A stretch of 64,000 nt of DNA from Pseudopyrenochaeta lycopersici (lineage: Eukaryota; Ascomycota; Dothideomycetes; Pleosporales; Pseudopyrenochaetaceae): NCBI GenBank assembly GCA_003313425.1, contig NHZP01000011.1:372001-436000 (forward strand). Reading direction: 5' to 3'. Below the pieces are notes generated by a model, which saw only the letters and a list, made by a program, of their open reading frames with translations, was not told the DNA's origin and ran no database searches. Positions within the stretch are counted from its first letter, which is position 1, and each line of letters starts with the position of its first letter. Shown here piece after piece: positions 1 through 10,365 of this stretch. A program made the translations under genes and the position numbers.

Positions 1-1579
1 ACAACAGGATGATGTGCGCTAGGCTGATAATTCTCGAGCTGGTCTGTGTGATACTTTCGCAGTGCAGAGTAGAAGTATTTCTCTTGATTTGCTCTATTGA
101 TTGTATTAGCCATTCATGTATATGAGTTTTTCACACGGATATACGTACTCATTGCCCATCAAGCGTTGGATGAGAACCTCTTCTTTCTCACTATGCCATA
201 ATGTACGCAAATACCGCAGTATCTCTCGGTCAATTGTCGTTCGCTCCAGTGTCGTCCACTCCGCAATTGCTGGGAGTGGCCCGGTCCAGTGATCCTGATT
301 AGCTTTCTCGCCGACAAAGTCCAGCTCTTGCTTATATTTGCGCAGGAATGGATGGTTCCAGATCTCTTCCAGCCCAATACGGCGTTTGGGGTCCGCGACC
401 AAAATTCGCTTGATAAGGTCTTTTGCTTCCCATGAAAGGCCGTCTGGTAGAACATATTTGGCGGCTGCGATATCCTGGAACAGATTCTTCAGGTGCCGAT
501 CTTCGCCCGAGTAATTAAATGGCGGTGTCCCGGTGAGGAGCACATAGAGGATAACACCACAGCTCCACACATCGGCTTTGGCACCATCGTAAGAAATAGT
601 CTTGATGACTTCGGGTGCTGCGTAATGAGGGCTACCACAAGGTGTCGTAAGTTTCTTCCCAGTGGGCTGTAACGCTGCCATGCCGAAATCGACCAACTTG
701 ACCGTCATAGTGTCCTGATCCAGCAGGATGTTCTCCGGCTTAAGGTCACGATGATGGATATTGATACGGTGGCAGTAGATCAAGGCTGCAATGATCTGTC
801 GAAAGATATGTACAGTGTGGATTTCGATCAGGCTGCCTTGCTCGTGGATGTAGCTGAACAGCTCGCCGCCTTCAACGAATTCCATAATCAGGTAGCTATA
901 TGCTGTTAGAAATAGCTGGAATGCACGTCAGATGGTATATTGCTTACAGTTCATTGTGGTTTTCCCAGATATCGTAAAGACGGACGATATTTGGGTGATC
1001 CAATAGCTTCATGATGCAAATCTCGCGCTCCAGGCCAAATGGAATGACCTTGCCGTCAGGGTACAGTGTTGAATCCTGCTCGGCGCTCTGAATGAGGTTG
1101 GCCAAACTCAGCGCCCTCACTTTCTCCGCCGTAGCCTTTGAGATGATCTTTGCAGCGCCAAATTGTCCTGTACCACTGTGCCTTACAAGCCGCACACGCG
1201 AGCAGCCGCCGCGCCCGATGGTCCTGCCGAGCTGCCATGGACCGATGTGCGTCTTGCGACGGCGGGTAGTATTGGAAGCATTGGTGCTTGCATTGGAAAT
1301 CTGCGAGTCGCGCTTGGTGTTGTGTGGGCGTGGGTCGTTAGTAAGAACGGCGGAGAGACGCTTGTTCTCAGGAGATGAGTTCTCATGCCGTACTGCAAGG
1401 GTGCCATTAGGCACTATCGACTCGTTGTGGGGGAGCTGTTTCGGCGACGAGGATCCCATGTAGTCATTGCTGTATTTACCTCCTCGACTCAGAGTGTTGT
1501 TAATCTCGTTACCGCGGTTGGAGGCATCGCCCAGAGCGCGTCGACGAGTCGGTGGGCGGCCATGGTAATTGTGGTCCAT
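1..1579 (-). CDS. NIM1/Gin4/Hsl1-type Ser/Thr protein kinase (3' end outside window)
   Basis: Exons read complement(<1..93, 149..895, 948..1579), with introns of 55 and 52 nt that restore an uninterrupted kinase frame. The start at 1579 (MDHNYHGR) follows in-frame codons with no protein-like character. After about 110 Ser/Asn/Arg-rich residues comes the glycine loop IGRGGCSRV (121-129), the ATP lysine K144 in AAKII, HRDLKPEN with catalytic D261, DFG (D280) and the APE motif. The tail continues as NQEKYFYSALRKY and DQLENYQ, typical of the region after the kinase domain in septin-associated Gin4/Hsl1/Kcc4 and Nim1 kinases. Those kinases sit at the septum or bud neck, inhibit Wee1/Swe1 and couple septin assembly to mitosis. 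The long C-terminal part lies beyond base 1. The kinase call is secure; the choice among Gin4, Hsl1 and Nim1 is family knowledge plus inference. Confidence 0.92.
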
Positions 1580-3472
1580 GTCCTGCACGTAGAAGTTTGC
1601 AGTAATCAAGTGATGCCTTCGAAAGGTGCGGCTATCACAATAAGTGGCTAGAGTGAGAGTCCAAAATGTACACGGTAGATGATGCACTGGATGCTCAAGC
1701 TCTAAGAGTTTGGTAGTGTTACCTTGCTAGTCGTGATCCCAGTACTGGTGTTGTCAGGCGGGTGCAATGATCGAACCGCCGTGTAGGATTGCTTATATGC
1801 TATTGACACTGAAAGTCTCCACAATCCGCTGCCTGCAAACTAGTGGCCGTGCCGGTAAAGGAGGGAGGGCCGGCCTTGCAACGGCAATCGGGTCTGCTCT
1901 CGTTCCAAAAAGCTAACAAGTGTTGGATGCATACAATGCCGGGGTATGCAGCGTCGATGTCGTGAATAACGATGCTGGTGAGTAAATGTTGGCACGGACG
2001 GAGCGCGGGAGCTTTGGAAAGAGCGCGATGGGACGCAAACGCTGAAATGGCAGGAGCGCCCCTCAAACAACACCAGATGCAGTGGCAGTCCTCGTGAGCA
2101 AGAAAGCGTTCCCTATCCATTCTCAACGGCGAAATTGAAGTTTTACAGACCCAGTGACTATGGAATGTGCCAAGGTGCGTGGTAGAGAAACCTGTGTTGT
2201 TTGTGGTCCCAAATAGTATCAGAGGAATGGGTTGCCCGGAGAGTATGCCGAAAATGTATATATCAAGACAGGGCGAAATGAGAAAATTAACCCTTCCTTA
2301 CGTTCTGGGATGCTACTAAGGTTCTAATAAAATGTTCGCCATCTTCTGCATCCCTTTCTTGCGTGGAAGAGGTTGTGCGTGTGGGCACAAGTACACCACG
2401 TGCCTCATGATGCAACGAAGGCGCAATGCGTTTCGAACGGGAGAAATCATGTAAAGAGACCGATGAGCAATGACTTGAGAATACGAATAGACATGGGACA
2501 AAAGAAACGCGTGTTGTTGAAGAAAATCCCACGAACCGAAGTAGAGAGACAATAAGAAAGAAAAAGTTTATTGTGGTTGGAAAAAGCGTGTAGCTCAGTC
2601 ACACATTTCACACATGTCAGCTTTGTTCAGGTTACAAATAAATGGTTTAGTTTTTAGTAGGATGATGGAACCAAAGGGACGGGTTAGGAGATGAAGTGAA
2701 GTGAGGCTTGACGCGTCGATCAATCCGTGTCCACAGCGGAACATGCCGGACGCTGTCCTGGTACACGGGTTCGCCCAGACGACACCGACTGTACGCAACC
2801 GTCCGAGCACAATAACCTTAACGCAGCCTCCACTCCTTCAGGAACACACTGCAGCAACATATACCTCACGTTAAGGACGGCGACATGCTCCGAGGAGGTC
2901 CCCATTACACAAGCGAATTCGACATGACGATAGGGAGGACGAGGTTGAAAGTCAATAATGGTATCTTGGTATTCTCCACATCGTAGCACCTTTTGAGCCG
3001 CCCCAATCCTTTTGTCACTATCTCGACCGATGCCGCAAGTACAGGTAGGCGCCGAGCGGGTGTTCGCCCGAGCCATTACACCCGAGAGCTCAATGTCTCC
3101 CAACCCTCAAACCCTAGAACCCGACCTGAAACAGTGCTTGTCCCGCGTCAGAGGCACAAATAGACACAACCAACTCCCTGCCATACCTGATACAATCCCC
3201 AACCAATAAACCAACTAGAAGGTATCCGCAGTTCAAAAAGAAATGACATAAACAAAGATGAACAGGAAAACTCGCGATCCGGACCGTACAACTCCCGTAA
3301 TCCCAAGGGGTAGTCCCAATAAACACATCAAACATGAAAAGTCGTAGCTAAATACTTGCAGCGAAGGTAGGCAGTCCCGTAACTATATGCGTCGAAACCG
3401 CAGAGCACGATAAGACATAAATAATACAGATGAAGAGAAGTGAAGGTCAAGTGACTCCAAATAAACATGCGA
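1580..3472. other. Intergenic region, 1.9 kb
   Basis: This stretch holds the upstream region of the kinase gene and the downstream region of the C2H2 gene, both on the minus strand. Open frames here (longest about 125 codons) overlap one another on both strands and show no domain, signal peptide or codon pattern I recognise. I see no RNA gene or repeat. Confidence 0.6.
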
Positions 3473-5031
3473 TTATGCATGGCCCGATATGCCAGCCTTT
3501 GAATCAACAGGCTCCGATTTTGGTGAATGCGACTCTCGCTTGGTGTCTTCGCTTGAGGCAATCGCCTTGCCGCAGCCTTTGACGAGGATGTGACGCTGCA
3601 GAAATGGTCAGCATAAAGTATGAAAAGAGGAAAGGCATGGATCAAGCATACCTTGAGCGCATCCTTCCGCGAAAAGCTCTTGTCGCAATGATTACAAGGG
3701 AATGGCTTGACAGCTAAATGAATCCTCTTATGTCGCTTCAAATCATGATTCCGATTGAAGCTTTGAGGGCATTGATCGCACTTGAAGGGTCGATCGTTCG
3801 CAGTCGGTTGCTGATGCTGTGGATGTCCCAAGAAGTGGGGCATAGCTGCTGCGTGTCCGCTGTTGAAGCCAGGCATCATCGCATGGTGCACTCCAACTAG
3901 CGCAAGCTGACCGTTCGGATTCTGAACGTTCGAAAACACTGGTGCGGGACCTGGGGTGTATTGCGCTGGTGGTCTCCCGTAAGCGTATGGCGATTGAGCT
4001 GGGTTGTTTGATGGGATGGATGGCATCGGGCCTTGCGACACAGCCGGCGACATCCGGGGCATCGAACCCCCTGCGCTAATCGGGCTCTGCTGCTGGCTTA
4101 ACGTTGGTGACGGTCCAGTCGAGTAAGGAAAGTTTGAGTGCTGAGGAGTTCCTTGCGCATGGTAATTATAGGTTGGTGTCGGTGGCTGCGGTGGCCTGAA
4201 GCCGTCTTGAGCGAGAGCAGGCGACTGTTGCGGCGCCGAAGACGAAACGGGTGTTTGCGCGCCCATCATCTGCTGATGGTGGTGGTGATGCTGCTGCTGC
4301 TGCTGCTGTGCCGATATCGAGGGCATGGTAGATCCGTTCGACGATGGCGTAAATGGTGGCAATTGCTGGTTCATCTCATATGGTGGCGGATTCAGCCCTT
4401 TTCTGAGTGAGTCTTGTTGTCCGAGCTGACGCTCATTGTGTTGTGGAGGGACAAACATACCTCCTCGGCTTTGTCCATATTGGGCTTGCTGATGATGTGC
4501 AGGTGGATAGCCGTAGTGTGCTGCTGATCCCTGCGTGGGCGGGGAGTAGATATATTGGCCGTTTGAGTAGGCCATTGTTGTCGAATATTGCGCGTTACTC
4601 GTGGATACTCCAGATGAGCTTATTCCATCACTGTGATTTGTGTTTGGTGGGGTGAGTAGGTTGCCAACGCTGGCGATGGTCGTTGGGGCTTGTGATGGCT
4701 GTGATGCAGTGACAGTGTTGGTGAAGGGATATTTGTGCATAGGCGGTGGAGGAAGCTCAAAGCTACCAAGCTGCTGTGCATGAGGCCTCCGCGCTGCAAA
4801 GCTGGGAGGTGCACCCATTGGGTCAGACCCAGGATGCATGGAAGTCAGAGGAGCCACGGCAGCAGCCACGTTGGCGGTTGTGTCCCGGGTAGGTCCTGAT
4901 GACCTACCTGCTTCGGAGGAAGGAGGAGTTGGGAGAGAATGCAGCTGTGACGCTGCGAATGGCGGAGTAGTGAACTGACCACCCGACCAATACGACCCAC
5001 GTGAGTGCTGGGAGGGATCCACGAAGGGCAA
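3473..5031 (-). CDS. MtfA-like C2H2 zinc-finger transcription factor, Q/P/H-rich
   Basis: Exons complement(3473..3595, 3652..5031) give 500 aa. The 56-nt intron lies inside the second finger and splices in phase: ...FSRKDALK joins RHILVKGCGK. The first ~400 residues are low-complexity Pro/Ser/Gln with a Gln run followed by a His run, as in trans-activation regions. Finger 1 is C418-X2-C421-X12-H434-X3-H438; finger 2 is C446-X2-C449-X12-H462-X5-C468, so its last ligand is a Cys. The linker HLAVKPFPC and the tail HILVKGCGK match what I remember of the Aspergillus MtfA group (regulators of secondary metabolism, development and virulence). That assignment is from memory, not a search. Without splicing the frame would run into a non-finger tail, so the spliced form is preferred. 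The gene follows a very long upstream gene-free region. Confidence 0.88.
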
Positions 5032-8000
5032 CGGGGCGGCGCGTAGCTCAAAGGCGCAGTGTGAAAGGTAGGGGCTCTAGTCGAGAGGGACAAGGTGCTG
5101 ACAATGGGAAGGCAACGGAGGGGGGAGGGGTCTTGTAAAAGGTCCTCCTCGAACACAAATGCCTGCTCGGTCCGGTCGCTCGTCGCTCGTGACGGCGAAT
5201 GGCTACTCCGTATCCTGGAGATGCTTGCAATCGACGAACGGCCCTGGAACTGGTACCTGCGCTGATTCAAGTGGGCAGTGATACCGACGGATGCACGTCT
5301 GGCCGTAAATCTTCTAGAAAGTCTCAGTCACTGCGCATAATCAGTGGTGCTCATCGCCGTAGTTCAAGGAAAGGAGGGCGTACAAGAGGGCAAAAGTAGA
5401 TAGTCGTGAAACTGTGGTGACCTCGAAGAAAGAGCGTTCGGTAGGGCCCGGTTTCCTGGTTGCGCAGACGTAGTGCTACTGAGGCGGTAACACAGGCTGT
5501 GAGAAGGACGGTTTTAGGTCAAGACGGTGGTTCTTTTACCTATGACCGTGCTGTGTTGTTGTTGTCGGACGATCTCAGAGATGCTCCGGGTCAGCTAGTG
5601 CTCAGGTCTATCCACGGCGTTGGGAACGGCTGGTCGACTTCCAAACTGGGAACTAGGAACAAGTGAGGTCGGTTGTTGCTACCGTCCACTACAGTCAGTT
5701 GGCGTTGCAAGATGGAGTTATGCAACGTTGGTGATGCAGTTCCAACTGGTCCTTTTGGCGAAGGGGGGGAGTAAAGCCTTGTGAGGAGCGTCTGGTGGTG
5801 GTGGAGTTTTGGAGGCGTGCGGAGCGGCGATCTCTCCTTGTTAAGCTCAGTACCTGGGCGCCCTAGAGGAGCATATGGCGGAGAAGGCTGGAACCTGGGT
5901 GGGCTAAAGGCTTTGTTACCGCGAGCGAGTGGAGAGCGGTGGCCCTCACGTATATGTATGGCGGGCTAAGGGTGTCAGGGTAGACGGATTCGCGTGGCTG
6001 ACTGGCGCGCTGGGGGCTTCAGAAATCCCAAGGGCTCAACCAGGCGATAGGGTTCGTCCGAGCGTTTTGGGGATCTGGATCGGGATGGGAGATGAGAAAA
6101 TGGCACGAGTGCAAGCCTCAGGTGAGCGGGCGGGAGCGCTATTCACAGACGCACTTTGTCACAATAAGGCATCGCAGACGAGGCACGGCAGAAGCAACGC
6201 GCCGAATGAATAATGAACCCCACCGTTCAGGTTCGGTTTAGAGAGCCAGACAAGCATGGGGCCGCAGACAACAATGCGTTACCGGGGTGTGAAAGCACCC
6301 ACCGCAAGCCAGACCCTGTCCGCTGGCCATCTGTCGGAGTCTGCTGGCGTGCGGGACGGCTTGGACCAGAGTGGAGGAGCTGTCGCTTGTGCCGGGCCGG
6401 GAGTGAAAGGACCACCATTTTACTTTCACCCTGGCCAGGCAGTCTAGGTCTACTTTGACCTCGCCGACACTCCCTCTTTTGAAAGAAGGCATTGCAGCAG
6501 GACGCCGTAGGGGCAGAAACGCGTGAAGCGGCTGCGCGGCGATGCGGCTCTCCTGACCCAGACTTGCGGGCACGAGAGACAGACAGGAGGAACATGCTTT
6601 TTTGTTTTCCCAAGTACCAAGGGTGAGGAGTCCAGAGGCAGTCTAGGGTGTGTCGGGACTGGCGCCAACAAGGACCTGGGAGAGCCTATAGAGCACGGAC
6701 GCGGTCTGGCCCAAAGAGCGCAGTGGCAGAGACAAAGCGAGAGTTCAAGGCAAGCCATCCCCGCTTTGGCTCAAGCTCGCCGTTTACAAAAGCCAATCCC
6801 CGTTACTAGCAGCGCTGATCGCTGTGGTTTTTGGTGGTTGGGGCGGTGGAAGCGCCATGAGGGTAGGACATGAGCGCTTCTGATAGTCTCTCATCACGGT
6901 GCAGCGTCGCGAAGCTCCAGCGTCAAGTCCAGGGATTCGCGACGAGCGATAGAGTGCAGCTGGAAAGACTGCGCATCCCTGCGGCCAGTGCTCTTCGGCG
7001 ACCAATACTGCAACCGTGCTCGTACCGCTTTCGCAGGTTAGCTGACGACATGGCGCTGAGGTTGGCGGGCTGGCGCTAGCCGAGATGGAGCCTGAGTGCG
7101 AGCTGCACATGATTGACTGATGGGCTGCTGCGCTTAGGCAGGTGGGTGTTTCGACGGCGGGGAACAAAGCGAGCAGGCGATGGGACTAAGTTGTGTGATC
7201 GGCATGGTAGCCGTTCCCTGTAGATTGGGCGTGGCTGCGCGATGCGCAGGAAGCAATATCCAAGCAGCTTCAGTGCTCTCCTGCCGGGAGAGTGCTTTTG
7301 GCCCCGAAATGTGTAATCATTGGTGTTTGCGAGGTGCTTTGTGAGTGCTATAATTAGACAAAGTGTTATATTGCCTGCGGCACGTGTGGATCGGAAAGAG
7401 GCAAGGTGCAATAAGCAGCTTGTTGGGTCCCTGCCCGACCTCATTTCTCCAAAGCCTGTCCCGGCGCAAGTGTGGTGGTGCAAGTCTACCTTGGTGGGTG
7501 GATCTCCACGTGGAAGTGCACTTGATCCAGCTCCGGCTCGTTTTTGCGCGCGTCTGATGCCGGAGGGTGGGTCTTGGTATTTACATTCTGCGGCGGAGAC
7601 GGCCGCAGGCAGCAAGCGTCATTACTCACAGGAGCACGAGGCGCGTGGTGGCCTTGTTTGGCTCCTCCTCCCTGACAGCAGCTGAACGGTGTTTGGGAAC
7701 GACAGCGGGCGGGCACTCAGGGCATGGAGCTGGCGTCTGAGGTGCGCTGTGTCGTTGAGTGTTTTTCCCGGCGGCCTGGTTGAGGCAGCTGGCGCAGAGG
7801 ACGAGCGACATGGAACTGGGGACAAGTTCGCGGTCGATCGAGGACCCAATTCGCGTGCATCCCAGCCAGTGCGTGAGGGCTTGCTGCCACAGACCGCAGA
7901 ATTGGGGCAGCCGGGGCGGCGCCATGCTGGTTAGGGCGCGGTGCAGGGCCAAGCGGGTGCAGAGATCTCATAGCCGCAGCCGACGGCCGGCTCCTTCTGC

Positions 8001-8109
8001 GCCCTCTGCGCCTGATGGGAGGCTTAATGGCTTGCTGCTGTCCCTGTCGCGCGTCGCGGTAGGCGTTTGCAGCGTGGACAGCCCGGGGAATGGCTGACAA
8101 GCAGACGAC

Positions 8110-8129
8110 GAGACGAGACGAGACGAGAC
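8110..8129. repeat. Short tandem repeat (GAGAC)x4
   Basis: Four perfect copies of the pentamer GAGAC, flanked by GACGAC-like half units. It lies in the zone where plus-strand composition changes from purine-rich to pyrimidine-rich. Confidence 0.9.
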
Positions 8130-8701
8130 GACGGAAACGACAATGGCAGACAAGCAACGACAATCCAGCGACAGCACAATCGCGACCAAGCGCAGCGCAT
8201 TCACCGCGACACGGCACGCTCCCCTTCATCTCAGCGTCCTGTCACGCAGCAGGCCCAATGCGAGCTTTCGTGTAATCCTGGGCGGCCCGGCCCAATGAGG
8301 CCGAGGGGTAAGCGAAGTGAAGAGGGCCTCCGCTAAAGGCAGTCGCGATCTGATAGCTGACCGGTCCTTCTTTCCTCGCGCTTGCACGTCTCGACAGCAG
8401 CAGAACCGGCCGTCGACGATGCGGCATTGCGAGCAGCGTGCAGCGCGCACTGGTGCAGCGGAGCAGCGGTGCAGCGCCTTGGGACGCCCGTTCGAGCATG
8501 CCCATCCCGGTGCCTCTCTTTAATTTATCCCGTCTGCCGGTTCTCGCCCGCCAGTGTGATTAACGAGTGTAGCTTATTTGGACCCGCCGTGTAGCCTTAT
8601 CCGTACCGACGTATTTGCATGTACCCCGCCATGACGGAATCATGGCGACCCATCTGCCAGCCTTGCCCGTCCCGGCAGGCCATCGTGCCTCCTCTGCCTA
8701 T

Positions 8702-8734
8702 CGCCAGCCCACCGCCAGCCCACCGCCAGCCCAC
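8702..8734. repeat. Short tandem repeat, 11-bp unit x3
   Basis: Three perfect consecutive copies of CGCCAGCCCAC. It sits at the beginning of the pyrimidine-rich part of the desert. Confidence 0.9.
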
Positions 8735-9876
8735 ATCCAACCCACCTCGCCCCCTCCCACACCCCGTGACTTTGTGCGCCGTCTGTCGCATCCCCCCCCC
8801 CTAGCCTGCGCTAGCATCTCACCCGTCAAACTGTCTCCCAGATCTTCTGCACAGTCGTCTCACGACTCGGAGTGGCCGTGTCCCCACACTGTGTGACACG
8901 CGGGCTGCACAACTCAATTTTGACACGGACGCACCTCTAGCGTCTCTGGCAAACCCACCCTTTCCCCGTCACCGCCCAAGCCCAGCTGTCCAGGGCCGGA
9001 AGTCTTAGTTCTCTAGCCGACGACGCCCACGACGCCCACAACGCCCGACCGCGCTGTTGGGACTCGCTCATGCACCCCCGCCAGAAGCAGCAAGTCGCTC
9101 TTGCTCTTCACTCTTGCTGCCGTCATCACCGGTAGGCGGCGCCCACGTTTTGAGCCTCACCCACTCCTTGTCCATGACGCCGCGTAGCTTTGACACCGAC
9201 GCTCCTTGTTTGACGGCAGCCTGCAGAGCGTCGCAGATGCATCCCATCAAAACAACTCCACCACCACCAGCCGAACGACTCCAGGACCGCTGCGAGTGCT
9301 GTGCTCGCCCTCGCGTTGCCGCAGTCCCGCCAGCAAAACTGGCCAGCGCCCGTCTTGCCACTCCGCATGCAGCACTCCAAACACTCTCTGCCCTCTAGAG
9401 CGCGACTCAGTCGCTTGCAAATTGCACACATCAATGCACCCCACGCTGCTAGACTTTAAACATTTGTCTACACTTGCTCCTTCTCCTGCGTGATGCAGCC
9501 CGTAAGCAGCAGCCTATCAACATCATTAGCCCCTCTAATTCCACCCTGACCGGGGTCTGGTCTCGCCAAACCCTGCAACGCTGTGTGCTGAACCCGACTT
9601 GCCTCAAAGCACGTTTGGGCTGTATCCGTGGTCTCGTTCTGTCGCTTGGAACCGTCCTCGAATTCCTCTCGGCCAAAACATGATTTGTCCAAACCTCCCC
9701 CGACTCTGCTGATTGGAGTCCCTGCCTCGCTCCTTTACCGAGGGGCCAGAATATACTGCCGCACGCTCCCTCTCAGCCGCGCACAGCGCCTCGCACATGT
9801 CCGCCTTTCCTTCTCCTAGCAGTCAATATTCTCCTTAGCGTTTCTTCCACGTCTCCCCGAGGAAAGTGCCGCAGAA

Positions 9877-10365
9877 ATGTCAATATTACTAACTGTCAAG
9901 ACCGACCGTCGCGGAAATGTCCGCGACGACTGTAAATCGAGCCAGCGTCCAGCCTGCGGCACTTGTACCTGCATCAGAGAGGGAGACGGTCAAACACAAA
10001 AGTCTCCGTGGCGGACGCCAGCATCTAACTTTCACTCCGATGATCCCGTTGATCTTCTCCAGGCGTGTTGTTCATTGCCTGAACGAGAATGCACGCCAGT
10101 TATCGTGCCCGCTAGGCCAGACGCCAACAAAAGCCATCCCGTCTGGATCGTGCGCGCCATCATCGAAGATGCGCGCAGGGAAGACCTGTCTGTGAAAAGT
10201 TTCTCTGACGCAGATGATGAACCGCTTCTGTCTTCAGCTACTGCAATCATAGGGGGCGAAGGCAACATCCAGTCACTGAGGGTCAGGATGACCAAACTTT
10301 GTTTGATATCCACTCATGAGACTCCTCTGTGCGCGCGCTTCACCCCTCGACTCCTGGAGCACTAG
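9877..10365 (+). CDS. Weak candidate ORF in the gene desert, 162 aa
   Basis: An ATG-initiated frame of 162 codons directly follows the pyrimidine-rich plus-strand tract, which would suit a 5' leader. The product has a Cys-rich stretch (ACGTCTC) and a mixed C-terminal half, but no domain, signal peptide or membrane segment that I recognise. An overlapping frame starting at 9917 also looks superficially protein-like. Either may be chance. Kept only because it lies where the skew pattern predicts a plus-strand transcript. Confidence 0.15.
   Translation: MSILLTVKTDRRGNVRDDCKSSQRPACGTCTCIREGDGQTQKSPWRTPASNFHSDDPVDLLQACCSLPERECTPVIVPARPDANKSHPVWIVRAIIEDARREDLSVKSFSDADDEPLLSSATAIIGGEGNIQSLRVRMTKLCLISTHETPLCARFTPRLLEH

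Noticed and set aside
1741..1800. tRNA-like B-box GGTTCGAT on the minus strand
   Set aside because: The match breaks after the core, there is no A-box at correct spacing and no cloverleaf can be folded by eye.
1800..2126. Cys/His-rich minus-strand ORF of 108 codons
   Set aside because: No zinc-finger spacing and no signal peptide; likely chance.
7717..8229. Minus-strand ORF of 170 codons in the desert
   Set aside because: GC-rich DNA gives long chance frames; overlapping frames exist on both strands and the product has no domain-like pattern.
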